Source: Marinobacterium nitratireducens
GTDB lineage: Bacteria > Pseudomonadota > Gammaproteobacteria > Pseudomonadales > Balneatricaceae
Length of the DNA stretch: 64,000 nt
Direction of reading: 5' to 3'
Assembly (NCBI RefSeq): GCF_014645375.1
Contig: NZ_BMLT01000018.1
Location: 1 to 64,000, forward strand
In this document: in pieces, positions 50,092-63,969 of the stretch
How positions within the stretch are numbered: the stretch's first letter is position 1
Layout: every line of letters starts with the position of its first letter
The notes under the pieces: model-generated
Told to the model about the DNA's origin: nothing
The model's input: the letters and a program-made list of their open reading frames with translations, nothing else
Databases searched by the model: none
Position numbers and translations under genes: made by a program

Positions 50092-51441
50092 TTAAGATAC
50101 AAGCGCTTGCAGCGCTTTTTCGACCTCCTCTGCAAGATCGCGACAGAGTGCCTTGACCTGCACCGGATCCTCGCCTTCGATCATCACCCGAACCACGGGT
50201 TCGGTACCCGAGGGACGCAGCAGCACCCGGCCGCTGTCCCCAAGCTGCCGCTCGACCAGAGCGACCGCACGCTCGATCGCCTCGACACCGTCGATATCGA
50301 CGCGCTTCGCCACCCGCACGTTGATCATCTCCTGCGGCAACTTGGTCATGCCGCCTTTCAACTCGTGCAGACTGCAACCGCTGTCGGCGATCGCCTTGAG
50401 TACCTGCAGGCCGGCAACGATGCCGTCTCCGGTCGTGGTCAGGTGGCGGCAGACCACGTGACCCGAGTTTTCCGCACCGAGCAGCCAGTCGCGACTGTCG
50501 AGCTCCTCCAGCACATAGCGATCGCCGACCCTGGCGCGAACGAAGGGGATTTCAGCCTCACGCAGCGCGCGCTCGAGGCCGAAGTTGCTCATCAGGGTGC
50601 CGACCACTCCGCCGTTGAGACTGCCCTGCTGCTGCATCTGACGGGCGATGATGAAGAGTATTTCATCGCCGTCGACCACCTCTCCTTTATGATCCACCAT
50701 GATGATCCGATCACCGTCGCCATCGAGCGCAATGCCGAGGTCCGCCTTTTCGTCGAGCACCCGCCGCTGCAGCTGGGTCGGATCGGTGGCGCCGCAGCGC
50801 TCGTTGATATTGATACCGTCCGGCGAGGTGCCGATACGCACCACCCGCGCGCCCAGCTCCTCGAAGACCTGGGGCGCGACATGGTAGGTGGCGCCGTTGG
50901 CACAATCGAGCACGATCTTCAGCCCCTTCAGGCTCAGCGCGCCACTGACGGTACCCTTGCAGAACTCGATGTAGCGACCGGCCGCATCGTCTATGCGCTT
51001 CGCCTTGCCCAGTTCGTGTGACTCCACCGTGCTCATGGCAATGTCCATCTGCGCCTCGATGGCATGCTCAATCTCGTCGGGCAACTTGGTACCGCGGGCG
51101 GAAAAGAACTTGATGCCGTTGTCGTAGAACGGATTGTGACTGGCGCTGATGACGATTCCGGCGTCGGCACGAAAGGTTTTGGTCAGATAGGCGACCGCCG
51201 GGGTCGGCATGGGGCCGGTCAGCAGAACATCGACACCGGCCGCCGACAGACCGGCCTCCAGCGCCGACTCGAACATGTAGCCCGATATGCGGGTATCCTT
51301 GCCAATCAGAATACGGTGCTGGCCCGAGCGCGCGAAGACTTTGCCCGCGGCCCAACCGAGCTTCAGCACGAAGTCCGGCGTAATCGGATGTTGACCGACC
51401 CGCCCACGGATGCCATCGGTGCCAAAATAACGTTTGCTCAT
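50092..51441 (-). CDS. glmM: Phosphoglucosamine mutase
   Basis: Converts glucosamine-6-phosphate to glucosamine-1-phosphate for UDP-GlcNAc synthesis. The 449-aa protein has [11 protein letters not shown], the phosphoserine loop [13 protein letters not shown] (about residue 102), the metal-binding DGDGDR and the C-terminal RPSGTEP. GGAG lies 7 bp before the ATG. The start overlaps the stop of a 35-codon open frame that repeats the glmM N terminus. Confidence 0.98.
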   Translation of the reverse strand: MSKRYFGTDGIRGRVGQHPITPDFVLKLGWAAGKVFARSGQHRILIGKDTRISGYMFESALEAGLSAAGVDVLLTGPMPTPAVAYLTKTFRADAGIVISASHNPFYDNGIKFFSARGTKLPDEIEHAIEAQMDIAMSTVESHELGKAKRIDDAAGRYIEFCKGTVSGALSLKGLKIVLDCANGATYHVAPQVFEELGARVVRIGTSPDGININERCGATDPTQLQRRVLDEKADLGIALDGDGDRIIMVDHKGEVVDGDEILFIIARQMQQQGSLNGGVVGTLMSNFGLERALREAEIPFVRARVGDRYVLEELDSRDWLLGAENSGHVVCRHLTTTGDGIVAGLQVLKAIADSGCSLHELKGGMTKLPQEMINVRVAKRVDIDGVEAIERAVALVERQLGDSGRVLLRPSGTEPVVRVMIEGEDPVQVKALCRDLAEEVEKALQALVS

Positions 51442-51545
51442 ACCCGCTCTCCGCGCTCAGGCTTCAGCCCGAACCGGGGCATCATCAACTGTTGTTCAAC
51501 CCAGCGTCCACGAATGCCGTCGGTACCAAAATAACGCTTCGTCAC
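51438..51545 (-). CDS. glmM-like 35-aa minigene between folP and glmM
   Basis: GTG-initiated frame whose residues 3-14 read [12 protein letters not shown], identical to GlmM, but with several synonymous base differences; after that it diverges and stops after 35 codons. It overlaps folP by GTGA and glmM by ATGA, with GGGAG 7 bp upstream of its GTG. It looks like the 5' end of an older glmM kept in the folP-coupled position ahead of the complete gene. It may be a translated coupling peptide or a remnant. Confidence 0.65.
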   Translation of the reverse strand: MTKRYFGTDGIRGRWVEQQLMMPRFGLKPERGERV

Positions 51546-52414
51546 TCTACGTCTCCCTTCGCTTCGCGCAGGACCGCCTCGGTCATGCGCACGGCGTCCA
51601 CTGTCGCCGCGACATCGTGGACCCGGATGATACGCGCACCCTTGCCCACCGCGATGACTGCGGTAGCAAGGCTGCCGTGCAGGCGCTGATCCACCGGGCG
51701 GTCCAGCACCTGGCCCACCATGGTCTTGCGCGAGGTACCCACCAGCAGCGGCAGACCCAGTTCGTGCAGCTCTTCCATGCGATTGAGCAGGCGCAGATTG
51801 TGCTCCAGCGTCTTGCCAAAACCAAACCCAGGATCCAGTATCAGCCGCTCTCTCGGAATACCGGCCGCCACGCAGGCCCCGATCCGCTGTGACAGGAACG
51901 CCGAGACCTCCTGCACCACATCGTCGTAATGTGGCGCCAGCTGCATGTCGGCCGGGGTATTACCCTGCATGTGCATCAGGCACACCGGCAGCCCGGTTGC
52001 GGCCGCCGCTGCCACCGCACCGTCGCGTGCCAGGGCGCGCACATCGTTCAGCAACCCAGCGCCCAGCGCCGCAGCCTCTGTGAACACCTCGGGCGTGCTG
52101 GAATCGATCGAGATCACCACATCCAGTTCACGACGAATCAACTCCACCGCGGGCAATACCCGGTCGAGCTCTTCCTGCACGCTGACGGGTTCAGCACCGG
52201 GGCGCGTCGACTCGCCACCGATATCGATGATGCCGGCGCCTTCCGCGACCATGCCCGCCGCCCGCTGCAGCGCCCTCTCCGCCACCAGCCGGCCATCGTC
52301 ATGATAGCTGCCGCCATCGGAAAAGGAATCCGGCGTGACGTTGAGAATTCCCATGACCTGCACACGGGACAGGTCCAGACGCCTGTCGCCGCATTGCAAA
52401 TTGTTCGCGCTCAC
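51542..52414 (-). CDS. folP: Dihydropteroate synthase
   Basis: Joins p-aminobenzoate to hydroxymethyl-dihydropterin pyrophosphate, the sulfonamide target. The 290-aa barrel has GILNVTPDSFSDGG and IIDIGGESTRPGA. GTG 52414 has GGGAG 7 bp upstream and gives the family length; the frame is open further up but not conserved. It is followed by the glmM-like minigene and glmM. Confidence 0.96.
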   Translation of the reverse strand: MSANNLQCGDRRLDLSRVQVMGILNVTPDSFSDGGSYHDDGRLVAERALQRAAGMVAEGAGIIDIGGESTRPGAEPVSVQEELDRVLPAVELIRRELDVVISIDSSTPEVFTEAAALGAGLLNDVRALARDGAVAAAAATGLPVCLMHMQGNTPADMQLAPHYDDVVQEVSAFLSQRIGACVAAGIPRERLILDPGFGFGKTLEHNLRLLNRMEELHELGLPLLVGTSRKTMVGQVLDRPVDQRLHGSLATAVIAVGKGARIIRVHDVAATVDAVRMTEAVLREAKGDVE

Positions 52415-52508
52415 TTGCAGTCTCCCGTTGAACACCCGGCGCGGTGCCGGGAAAAGGCGGCGGCATCGGCGAGACGCCACCGCTGCCAGATCATACTCCC
52501 AGAACGAC

Positions 52509-52535
52509 AAAGGCCGACTTTCAGGGTCGGCCTTT
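52509..52535. terminator. Terminator between ftsH and folP
   Basis: A 10-bp perfect stem, AAAGGCCGAC (52509-52518) with GTCGGCCTTT (52526-52535). T-runs are short on both strands. Confidence 0.65.
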
Positions 52536-52562
52536 CTGGCGGCTGCTAGCCGACTGTCCGGA

Positions 52563-54572
52563 TCAGTGCAACTTGCGATCGGTCGAACCGTTCATGTCCG
52601 AATCGGTACGCGAGGCCGTCTGATCGGATCCCCCGGACGGGGCATCACCGGCAGCACCCTGGTCGCGCTCGGGTTCGACTACCTGCTCGTCGCGCTCTTC
52701 AGGGCGCGCATCGGAGGCGGCCTGCCCGGCGCTCTCGTCCGGGTCCACCCAGCCGTCGGGCGGGGTGACGGGCTTGCGAGCCATCAGTTCGTCGAGCTGC
52801 TTGGAGTCGATCGTCTCGTACTTCATCAGCGCCTGGGCCATGGCATCGAGAATGTCACGATTGTCCTCGAGCAGCTTGCGCGCCTTGGCGTAGCAGTCGT
52901 CGATGATCTTGCGCACCACAGTATCGATCTGACGCTGGGTTTCTTCCGAAGTCTGCTTCGCCGGCTGGCCGTAGCCGCGGGTGAAGGGATCGCCGTCCTC
53001 GTCATCGTAGAGCAGCGGGCCGAGCTCGTCGGTAAGACCCCACTTGGTCACCATGTTGCGCGCCAGACTGGTGGCACGCTGGATATCGTTGGAGGCACCG
53101 GTGGTCACGCCCTCCTTGCCCAGCGTCATCTCCTCGGCGAGCCGGCCGCCGTAGAGCGAGCAGATATTGGAGATCAGCGTCTGCCGGCTGTGACTGTAAC
53201 GGTCTTCCTCGGGCAGGAACATGGTTACGCCCAGCGCGCGGCCGCGGGGAATGATCGACACCTTGTACACCGGGTCGTGCTCCGGCATCAGGCGGCCGAT
53301 GATGGCGTGACCGGCTTCGTGATAGGCGGTGTTGAGGCGTTCCTTGTAGGACATCACCATGGACTTGCGCTCGGCGCCCATCATGATCTTGTCCTTGGCC
53401 TTCTCGAACTGCAGCATGCCCACGGTGCGCTTGCTGTCACGGGCCGCAAACAGCGCCGCCTCGTTAACCAGGTTGGCCAGGTCAGCGCCGGAGAAGCCGG
53501 GGGTTCCGCGCGCGATCAGCTCGGGCTTGACGTCATCGCCCAGCGGCACCTTGCGCATGTGGACCTTGAGAATCTGTTCGCGACCGCGGATATCCGGCAG
53601 GCCGACATTGACCTGGCGGTCGAAACGGCCGGGACGCAGCAGCGCCGGGTCAAGCACATCGGGACGGTTGGTGGCGGCTATGACGATAATGCCTTCGGTA
53701 CCCTCGAAACCGTCCATCTCGACCAGCAGCTGGTTCAGCGTCTGCTCACGCTCGTCGTTACCGCCACCAAGACCGACGCCACGATGACGACCGACGGCAT
53801 CGATCTCGTCGATAAAGATGATGCAGGGCGCGTTCTTTTTCGCCTGTTCGAACATGTCACGTACACGGGACGCACCGACACCGACGAACATCTCGACGAA
53901 GTCCGAACCGGAAATGCTGAAGAACGGCACCTTGGCTTCGCCGGCGATGGCTTTCGCCAGCAGGGTCTTACCGGTACCGGGGTTACCGGACATCAGCACA
54001 CCACGGGGAATATGGCCACCCAGCCGCTGGAACTTGCCGGGATCGCGCAGGTAGTCGACCAGTTCCTTGACCTCTTCCTTCGCTTCCTCGACGCCGGCGA
54101 CGTCCTCGAAGGTGGTCTTTATCTGGTCTTCGCTCATCATCCGCGCTTTGGACTTGCCGAACGACATCGGACCCTTGCCGCCGCCGCCGCCCTGCATCTG
54201 ACGCATGAAGAACATGAACACGGCAATGATCACCAGAATCGGGAACGACGCCACCAGCAGCTGAGTCCAGATGCTCTGCTGCTCCGGCTGCTTGCCTTCG
54301 ATCACGACATTGTGCTGCAGCAGATCGTCAACCAGCTTGGGGTCCTGAAGCGCCGGGCGGATCGTCTCGAAGTGGTCGCCGTTTTCGCGCTGGCCGTAGA
54401 TGGTGTAGCCGTCGATGACGACCTTGGACACACGATCGGCCTGAACCTCCGCGACGAAGTCGGAATAGGTGAGTCTGCGTGAATCTCCCTCGGCATTGAA
54501 GTTATTGAAGACGGTCAGCAGAACCGCCGCAATAACCAGCCAGAGGACCAGATTCTTTGCCATATCATTCAA
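52563..54572 (-). CDS. ftsH: ATP-dependent zinc metalloprotease FtsH
   Basis: Hexameric inner-membrane AAA+ protease that degrades membrane and regulatory proteins. The 669-aa protein has two N-terminal helices (about 5-24 and 105-124), Walker A GNPGTGKT (about 195), the SRH region and the zinc motif HEAGH (about 420). The start MNDMAKN parallels the E. coli MSDMAKN; ATG three codons later is an alternative. The C-terminal tail is acidic and Gln/Asp-rich. Confidence 0.97.
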   Translation of the reverse strand: MNDMAKNLVLWLVIAAVLLTVFNNFNAEGDSRRLTYSDFVAEVQADRVSKVVIDGYTIYGQRENGDHFETIRPALQDPKLVDDLLQHNVVIEGKQPEQQSIWTQLLVASFPILVIIAVFMFFMRQMQGGGGGKGPMSFGKSKARMMSEDQIKTTFEDVAGVEEAKEEVKELVDYLRDPGKFQRLGGHIPRGVLMSGNPGTGKTLLAKAIAGEAKVPFFSISGSDFVEMFVGVGASRVRDMFEQAKKNAPCIIFIDEIDAVGRHRGVGLGGGNDEREQTLNQLLVEMDGFEGTEGIIVIAATNRPDVLDPALLRPGRFDRQVNVGLPDIRGREQILKVHMRKVPLGDDVKPELIARGTPGFSGADLANLVNEAALFAARDSKRTVGMLQFEKAKDKIMMGAERKSMVMSYKERLNTAYHEAGHAIIGRLMPEHDPVYKVSIIPRGRALGVTMFLPEEDRYSHSRQTLISNICSLYGGRLAEEMTLGKEGVTTGASNDIQRATSLARNMVTKWGLTDELGPLLYDDEDGDPFTRGYGQPAKQTSEETQRQIDTVVRKIIDDCYAKARKLLEDNRDILDAMAQALMKYETIDSKQLDELMARKPVTPPDGWVDPDESAGQAASDARPEERDEQVVEPERDQGAAGDAPSGGSDQTASRTDSDMNGSTDRKLH

Positions 54573-54682
54573 AGGACTACCCTCAGTTGACGCTTAAGCG
54601 CATACATTGCGCCTCAAAAGTACACCAGATTGTCTGGCCTGACTACAAGCGGCGGACCCGGCCAGGGCCCGCCAACACTGCC

Positions 54683-55306
54683 TTATACGGGTTTAAAGCC
54701 GGTTCCGAGCAGGTACACTTCACGTGAACGGGCACGAGAGGCATCCGGCTTGCGGGTCACGACCTTGCCGAAGCTCTGCCGCATCTCAGCGAGATAGGCA
54801 TCGAACCCCTCGCCCTGGAACACCTTGACCAGAAAGGTGCCGCCAGGTTTCAGCACCTGGCGCGCCATATCCAGCGCCAGCTCGACCAGGTACATGGCCG
54901 CCGGCTGATCGATCGAGGACATACCACTCATATTGGGGGCCATGTCCGAAATTACAAGGTCTGCCGGCGCATCCCCCAGCGCCGCCAGGATGCGTTCGAG
55001 CACCGCTTCTTCGGTGAAGTCGCCCTGCACGAACTCGACGCCCGGCAACGGATCCATCTCCAGTATGTCCGACGCCACTACCCGTCCGTGGTCTCCCACC
55101 AGCTCACTTGCGACCTGCGACCAACCGCCGGGCGCAGCGCCGAGGTCAACCACGGTCATGCCCGGGCGGAACAGCCGATCCTTCGCGTTCAGCTCCTGCA
55201 GCTTGTAACTGGCCCGGGATCTCAGACCATCGGACTTCGACTGTTTGACGTAGCGGTCGTCAAAATGTTCCTTTAACCAGCGACCGCTGCTTTTCGATCT
55301 TGCCAC
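54683..55306 (-). CDS. rlmE: 23S rRNA 2'-O-ribose U2552 methyltransferase
   Basis: Methylates U2552 of 23S rRNA. The 207-aa protein has [14 protein letters not shown] (SAM motif), DMAPNMSG and the catalytic lysine in [10 protein letters not shown]. It lies upstream of ftsH in one operon and is divergent from yhbY, the usual order. Confidence 0.97.
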   Translation of the reverse strand: MARSKSSGRWLKEHFDDRYVKQSKSDGLRSRASYKLQELNAKDRLFRPGMTVVDLGAAPGGWSQVASELVGDHGRVVASDILEMDPLPGVEFVQGDFTEEAVLERILAALGDAPADLVISDMAPNMSGMSSIDQPAAMYLVELALDMARQVLKPGGTFLVKVFQGEGFDAYLAEMRQSFGKVVTRKPDASRARSREVYLLGTGFKPV

Positions 55307-55444
55307 GTAGAATTCCAGCAGGATGGGGAGGCCGGGCGCTACTCAGGTTCCGGCAACTCGGGTAAAATGGCTGATTGTTTTCATCGCGGACCGGCGCCGG
55401 GGCGCCGACCGGACTCACTCAATCACGAGGCAACGTATTCTAGT

Positions 55445-55747
55445 ATGAGCCTGACGCCCGAGCAAAAGAAGCAGATGCGGACCATCGGCCACAAGCTGAA
55501 CCCGATCGTGACCGTCGCCGGTAAGGGACTGACCGAAAACATTCAGCTGGAAGTCGACCGCGCCCTCGATGATCACGAGCTGATCAAGGTCAAGTTCGTC
55601 GTCGGCGACCGCGAGGTCAAGAGGGCGCTGATCCAGGAACTCTGCGCCATCGTCGAAGCCACTCTGGTACAGGAGATCGGCAATATCGCACTGATCTACC
55701 GCAGGGCCGCGGAACCGAACCCGAAGCTTTCCAACCTGCTGCGCTGA
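55445..55747 (+). CDS. yhbY: YhbY-family CRM-domain RNA-binding protein
   Basis: Small protein associated with pre-50S particles. The 100-aa product is a single CRM domain with GHKLNPIVTVAGKGLTE and GNIALIYRR. ATG 55445 gives the usual length; the longer frame is not conserved. Confidence 0.93.
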   Translation: MSLTPEQKKQMRTIGHKLNPIVTVAGKGLTENIQLEVDRALDDHELIKVKFVVGDREVKRALIQELCAIVEATLVQEIGNIALIYRRAAEPNPKLSNLLR

Positions 55748-55837
55748 GCGGATTACGCATCACAGCTCACGCCTAACGCGAAACCCGGCACGGCAGCCCC
55801 GCAGCCTCCTGCGCTCGCAGGACAACTGCAGCCAATT

Positions 55838-55868
55838 ACAAAAATACCGCCATCCGGCGGTATTTTTT
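55838..55868. terminator. Bidirectional terminator between yhbY and greA
   Basis: An 11-bp perfect stem (55841-55851 with 55856-55866) flanked by A and T runs; it serves both convergent genes. Confidence 0.9.
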
Positions 55869-55879
55869 TACCTGCGCAG

Positions 55880-55905
55880 GGGTCAGGTGCGTCCGCACCT
55901 GACCC
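55880..55905. repeat. Perfect 12-bp palindrome just after greA
   Basis: GGGTCAGGTGCG (55880-55891) and CGCACCTGACCC (55894-55905) are separated by 2 bp. It lies 8 bp past the greA stop. It may protect the mRNA 3' end; it has no T-run of its own. Confidence 0.7.
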
Positions 55906-55913
55906 TCCATGCA

Positions 55914-56386
55914 TCAGAGATGCAGCACCTCGGAGATCTCGTACTCGATCTCGCCGCCCGGCGTGGCGACGCAGGCGATATCGCCCTCTTCCTTGCCGAT
56001 CAGCGCGCGGGCGATCGGCGAATTGACCGAGATCTTGCGGTGCTTGATGTCGGCTTCGTCATCGCCGACGATCTGGTAGCGCACCTCTTCATCGGTATCG
56101 ATGTTGACGATCACCACGGTGGTACCGAAGATCACCTTGCCCGAGTGCGGGATGCTGGTGACATCGATGACCTGGCACTGCGACAGCTTGCCTTCGAGTT
56201 CCTGAATGCGGCCCTCGATGAAGCCCTGCTGCTCGCGCGCCGCGTGGTACTCGGCGTTCTCTTTCAGATCCCCGTGTTCACGGGCCTCGGCGATTGACGC
56301 GATCACTCGCGGCCGATCGACTGACTTGAGGCGGTCCAGCTCTGCGCGCAGAGCCTTCTCGCCGTTCACGGTCATCGGTACTCGCT

Positions 56387-56390
<4 letters not shown>
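55914..56390 (-). CDS. greA: Transcription elongation factor GreA
   Basis: Stimulates cleavage of backtracked RNA by RNA polymerase. The 158-aa protein has an N-terminal coiled coil (with [17 protein letters not shown]) and a C-terminal globular domain with GEEGD-type and YEI motifs. Its start overlaps the carB stop (ATGA). Confidence 0.97.
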
Positions 56391-59608
<3,218 letters not shown>

Positions 59609-59655
59609 CGGTAAAAACCAGTCGAATCTGTTAGTAACTACTTACTGCTGTCTGA

Positions 59656-60792
59656 TCAGGCGCCCTGGCGCGCTTTCATCTGCTCGATGAAGCGATCGAA
59701 CAGCGGCGCGACGTCGTGCGGACCGGGGCTGGCTTCCGGGTGTCCCTGGAAGCTGAAGGCCGGACGGTCGGTGCGCTCGATGCCCTGCAGCGAGCCGTCG
59801 AACAGCGACTTGTGAATCGCCCGGACGTTTTCCGGCAGGCTTTCCTCGTCGACCGCGAAGCCGTGGTTCTGGCTGGTGATCATCACGTGCTTGCTGTCCA
59901 GATCCTGCACCGGGTGGTTGGCGCCATGGTGGCCGAACTTCATCTTCACGGTCTTGGCACCGGACGCGAGCGCCAGCAGCTGGTGCCCCAGGCAGATGCC
60001 GAACACCGGCAGGTCGGTCTTGCAGATTTCCTGAATCGCCTCGATCGCGTAGTCGCAGGGCTCGGGGTCGCCCGGACCGTTGGAGAGGAACACGCCGTCG
60101 GGGTTCAGCGCCAGGACCTCGGTTGCCGGGGTCTGCGCCGGCACCACGGTAAGACGGCAGCCGCGCTCGACCAGCATACGCAGGATATTGCGCTTGACGC
60201 CAAAGTCGTAGGCGACGACATGGAACGGCAGCTCGCTGTCATTACGCTCGAGGTGGCCGACACCCAGCTCCCAGGTCGAGGAGCGCCATTCATAGCTGTC
60301 CGTCGCGGAGACGACCTTGGCCAGGTCCATGCCCTTGAGGCCCGGGAAAGCACGCGCCTCGGCCAGCGCCTTCTCCTCGTCGATCTCACCGGCCATGATG
60401 CAGCCGTTCTGAGCGCCCTTCTCGCGGAGGATACGGGTCAGGCGGCGTGTGTCGATATCGGCGATGCCGACGATGTTATTGGCCTTCAGGTACTCTTCCA
60501 GAGACTGCTCGCTACGGAAGTTGCTGGCCAGCAACGGCAGGTCACGGATCACGAGACCGGAGACCCAGGTCTTGGCTGACTCTTCATCCTCGGCATTGGT
60601 ACCGACATTGCCGATATGGGGATAGGTCAGGGTCACGATCTGTCGGCAATACGACGGATCGGTCAGAATTTCCTGATAGCCGGTCATCGAGGTGTTGAAC
60701 ACCACCTCGCCGCTGGACTGCCCCTCTGCGCCAATTGCCACCCCCCTGAAAATACTGCCGTCTTCAAGGGCCAAAATGGCTGGTCTCGTCAA
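59656..60792 (-). CDS. carA: Carbamoyl-phosphate synthase small chain
   Basis: Glutaminase subunit. The 378-aa protein has the class I amidotransferase nucleophile in [13 protein letters not shown] (about residue 267) and the catalytic [10 protein letters not shown]. The start is TTG 60792, with GGAGG 5 bp upstream. The leader holds a terminator-like hairpin before the start, suggesting attenuation. Confidence 0.98.
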   Translation of the reverse strand: MTRPAILALEDGSIFRGVAIGAEGQSSGEVVFNTSMTGYQEILTDPSYCRQIVTLTYPHIGNVGTNAEDEESAKTWVSGLVIRDLPLLASNFRSEQSLEEYLKANNIVGIADIDTRRLTRILREKGAQNGCIMAGEIDEEKALAEARAFPGLKGMDLAKVVSATDSYEWRSSTWELGVGHLERNDSELPFHVVAYDFGVKRNILRMLVERGCRLTVVPAQTPATEVLALNPDGVFLSNGPGDPEPCDYAIEAIQEICKTDLPVFGICLGHQLLALASGAKTVKMKFGHHGANHPVQDLDSKHVMITSQNHGFAVDEESLPENVRAIHKSLFDGSLQGIERTDRPAFSFQGHPEASPGPHDVAPLFDRFIEQMKARQGA

Positions 60793-60849
60793 GTGAACCT
60801 CCCCCGCGTTTCGCGCTGCAAACAGACCGATTCGAATATGTATACGTGC

Positions 60850-60884
60850 AAAAAAGCGAGGTAAAACCGAAACTTTACCTCGCT
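60850..60884 (-). terminator. Terminator-like hairpin in the carA leader, candidate attenuator
   Basis: An 11-bp perfect stem (60855-60865 with 60874-60884) followed on the minus strand by six T's. It lies between the carA promoter and the carA start, 58 bp upstream of the start. A smaller upstream hairpin (about 60904-60927) could be part of a switch. Confidence 0.75.
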
Positions 60885-60932
60885 TTCAAGAATTTGGGAT
60901 GCGTTTACCGTTCCTTCGGGCAAACCGGCGGT

Positions 60933-60961
60933 ATTTTAGTCGATCGGCCCTCCAGTGTCCA
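60933..60961 (-). promoter_or_regulatory. Sigma-70 promoter of carAB
   Basis: On the minus strand TGGACA (plus 60956-60961) and TAAAAT (plus 60933-60938) are separated by exactly 17 bp. Expected start is about 60926, giving a 130-nt leader. Confidence 0.65.
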
Positions 60962-61075
60962 CGCGACCTGTGAAGGCGAAGACACTGTAACTTATATGTA
61001 ACAGATAACCCCTTAAATTATCCTGTTCTGTCTTCAGCCAACCCGAATCCGGGCCGCCCAAAGCGCCAACCAGCC

Positions 61076-63043
61076 ATGAAAATCACCCATCTTACCCGAG
61101 CCACCACCCTCGCCCTGCTGCTAATTGTCGTGCTGTTCAGCGCCGCACTGCTCTGGTCACTGCAGCAACTCGACAGCGCGTTCCGCTCGAGTCTGGATTA
61201 TCAGGCTTTAAAAGAAAGCAGCCGGTCTGAGCTGCTTGATCCGATGCGGCAGTACCTGCACAGCGGAGACGCCACCCTGCTGCAACAGGTCGAGGTCAAT
61301 CTCACGACGCTGGCCGAACGCACCTCGACAGCCCGACTGCTCGATAGCGAGATTCGTCAACGCATCGGTGATCAGCTGGCGACGATCGCGGAACAGTCGA
61401 TGTCGAGACTGCGCGCGGCAGGAAAACTGAGCGACCCGCAAACCCTGCTGATCAATAACGAGCGGGAAATGGCTCAGGAGCTGGGGCGCCTGACCGAGTA
61501 CGTCAGCGATGCCGGCAACGCTGCCGCAGCGGACCGTGAGCGCTACTACCGCGCCATTGCCGACGTACAGCAACAACTGCACGGGCTCTCGCTGGTTCGG
61601 CAGCGGCAGTTCGGTCAGCAGACGGGCAATACCGACATCCTGCAGCAGCACCAACGGCTGTCACTAAGCCTGAAGCAATTGCGGACGCAGCCCCGCCTGG
61701 GCGTCTATCGCGAGCAGGAAGCGAAGGTCGATGCGGTGGCGGCAATGCTCGGTTGGGCCGAGGCCGACGCAGGCCAGCAGATCGAAGCCGCCGATGAAAT
61801 ACTCGATCAGCTGCAGTCACTGGACAGTCGCTATCAGCGCGAGCTGGAGCAAGCAGACCGCCTGCTGACGGAGAAAGATCATACCGCCAACAGGGTCAAA
61901 CAACAGCTCGACAGCCTCCAGGCCGAACTGTCTGCAATGGACAGCACCCTGGTGCAGCAGTACGACCGAATCAAGGGCAGAGTCTATCTGCTGATCGGCG
62001 TCTGCGTATTGCTGATCATCATTATCGGCACCCTGACCGGTCTACTGCTGCGCCGCCTTGCCGGCTATCTGAGCGCCAGCAGCGTCTATATTGAAAAGCT
62101 GGCGGACGGGGACCTGTCCCAACCTCTCGAACTGAACAGCAGAATCCTCGAAATCACCAGCCTGCAGCAAACACTCGATAAAATGCGGGGCTATTTCCAG
62201 CTGCTTATCAACAGCATCCGCCGCGAAACCGGACAGCTCGACGCCTTCGGCCAGACGATGGCCTCGGGCGCCGGCAATCTGGAACGCATCGTCGATGCCC
62301 AGCGCGAGTCATCCGAACAATCCGCCGTGCAGATGGAACAGCTGTCCTCTTCCTATCAGGAGGTGGCCGAGCACGCCAGCAGCAGCAGCCGGGCGACCCT
62401 CGAGGCGCAGGCCCTAAGCGATGAGGGTGCCCGCCAGATGGAGCTTGCCGGCGCCAGCATTCTACAACTGGCGGAAGAAGTCGAAGCCGGCGACCGCAGC
62501 CTGCGGCAGCTGCAACAGGACGCCGCCGCAATAGAGGAAATTCTCGCGCTGATTCAGGGATTTGCCCAGCAAACCAACCTGCTGGCCCTGAATGCCGCTA
62601 TCGAGGCCGCCCGGGCCGGTGAAGCCGGGCGCGGATTTGCCGTCGTAGCGGACGAGGTACGCTCGCTCGCCGCCAGCACCTCAGGCGCTGCCGACCGCAT
62701 ACGGCACCTGACGGCCCAGCTTGGCGAATCCACCTCGCAAATTGCCTGCTGCATGGAGCGCCAGCGCGAACTGAGCGACCGCACGGTGGAACAGTCGCAA
62801 GAGACATCCGGCCTGATACAGCAGATCCGCCAGGCAATGGCCCGGGTTCGCGACCTCAGTACACTGATCGCCGCGGCCACCGAAGAGCAGTCCAGCGTTT
62901 CGTCCCAGGTCGCCAGCACCCTGAACGAAAACCTCAACCGGGCCTTCGAGTCGTCGAAAGAGGCCGGCCACAACCAGCGCCTGGCCGGAGATCTGGGCCT
63001 GATCGGCGAGCGTCTCGGCGAACTGGTGGCGAAATTCCGTTAA
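61076..63043 (+). CDS. Methyl-accepting chemotaxis protein
   Basis: The 655-aa receptor has a short cytoplasmic start, TM1 (about 9-29), a large helical periplasmic domain (30-305), TM2 (about 308-331), a HAMP-like region and a signalling domain. The conserved tip is [18 protein letters not shown] (about 500-517), followed by [15 protein letters not shown]. No C-terminal CheR pentapeptide is seen. The ligand is unknown; the sensory domain is coiled-coil rich. It is divergent from carA. Confidence 0.92.
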   Translation: MKITHLTRATTLALLLIVVLFSAALLWSLQQLDSAFRSSLDYQALKESSRSELLDPMRQYLHSGDATLLQQVEVNLTTLAERTSTARLLDSEIRQRIGDQLATIAEQSMSRLRAAGKLSDPQTLLINNEREMAQELGRLTEYVSDAGNAAAADRERYYRAIADVQQQLHGLSLVRQRQFGQQTGNTDILQQHQRLSLSLKQLRTQPRLGVYREQEAKVDAVAAMLGWAEADAGQQIEAADEILDQLQSLDSRYQRELEQADRLLTEKDHTANRVKQQLDSLQAELSAMDSTLVQQYDRIKGRVYLLIGVCVLLIIIIGTLTGLLLRRLAGYLSASSVYIEKLADGDLSQPLELNSRILEITSLQQTLDKMRGYFQLLINSIRRETGQLDAFGQTMASGAGNLERIVDAQRESSEQSAVQMEQLSSSYQEVAEHASSSSRATLEAQALSDEGARQMELAGASILQLAEEVEAGDRSLRQLQQDAAAIEEILALIQGFAQQTNLLALNAAIEAARAGEAGRGFAVVADEVRSLAASTSGAADRIRHLTAQLGESTSQIACCMERQRELSDRTVEQSQETSGLIQQIRQAMARVRDLSTLIAAATEEQSSVSSQVASTLNENLNRAFESSKEAGHNQRLAGDLGLIGERLGELVAKFR

Positions 63044-63120
63044 GGGGTACGGCAACGGAACCCCGCTTCCGGGTCACTGCTATAGTCTGAGGCAGAGATT
63101 CCCAACTCTGGAGATGGCCG

Positions 63121-63726
63121 ATGACAGCCAGACTCGCTACCGGCCTGATGATGGCTCTGCCACTGCTGACGGCCTGCGCCACCGATCGCTACTGGTACCA
63201 GCCTCCCGCGGGATCCGCTTCGTCGGGCACCGATGGCACCTGGCAGGGGCTGATACGGGAGGATTTCAGTCAGCGTATCAGTCACAGCGCCGTGGCCGGT
63301 GCCGTCGGCGTTCGCTGCGCGCGTTTTCAGGATCTGATTACGCTGGAGGTATCCGCAGGGCGGCTGGACGTTACGCTGGGCAGAAGCTCCGTCGTCAGAT
63401 TCGATACAGGCCTGGACGCCGGCGGCCGCTTTAGCCAGCAACTCCCGGTACAGGGCGATACCTGGATTTATGGCGGCGTCGGCATTTACCGCAACGAGCC
63501 GACCCTGACCATCTGGGGACAGCTTGACCCGTCAACCGGCACCGGAAGCGGGCACCTGTCGGTGACGCCGGGCGAAAACCAGCGAATCGGCTGCTACGCC
63601 AGCTTCCGCGTGAGCCAGAACGCCGGCGCCCCTACCCCGGATAAACTCGGTGCGCCGTTCAAGGTGCAGTACTGGATAGACGAACTCGACAAGGGCGGCG
63701 ATCAGGAATTCTGGATGCTCCGGTAG
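63121..63726 (+). CDS. Hypothetical lipoprotein
   Basis: The 201-aa product has a signal peptide ending in a lipobox-like LLTAC (cysteine about residue 19). The mature part is soluble with a beta-rich look, and two further cysteines (about 62 and 159) could form a disulfide. It follows the chemoreceptor by 77 bp but need not be related. No family recognised. Confidence 0.65.
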   Translation: MTARLATGLMMALPLLTACATDRYWYQPPAGSASSGTDGTWQGLIREDFSQRISHSAVAGAVGVRCARFQDLITLEVSAGRLDVTLGRSSVVRFDTGLDAGGRFSQQLPVQGDTWIYGGVGIYRNEPTLTIWGQLDPSTGTGSGHLSVTPGENQRIGCYASFRVSQNAGAPTPDKLGAPFKVQYWIDELDKGGDQEFWMLR

Positions 63727-63750
63727 GCACTGAGGCCCGCAGCGAAACGC

Positions 63751-63856
63751 GTAGGAGCTGTGCCCCCGCAGCGAACGGGGGTTCAGACGGGCGGTAATCC
63801 TCAACCCTGTGTTCGTGGCGGGGAAGTGCCCGTCAGTTTGGGTACGCCACTCCTAC
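63751..63856. repeat. GTAGGAG palindromic element containing dispersed 30-bp repeat copy 2
   Basis: GTAGGAG (63751-63757) and CTCCTAC (63850-63856) bound the element; positions 63818-63847 match 18133-18162 at 28 of 30 bases. It resembles REP-type elements that start GTAGGAGC in related bacteria. Confidence 0.6.
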
Positions 63857-63909
63857 GGGCGGAAGGCGCTGTCAGGCCCCGCCGCTGCCTGAGGCCGGCA
63901 GTCTATCGG

Positions 63910-63920
63910 GTAGGATGGGT
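63910..63920. repeat. GTAGGATGGGT motif, isolated end of a dispersed repeat
   Basis: Same 11 bases as the ends of the 39334-39530 element. No matching inverted end is found before the window stops. Confidence 0.4.
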
Positions 63921-63969
63921 TAAGCCGCCATCGGCACCTTCCCCGGGAGCTGCACCCGGCCCAAAGCGA

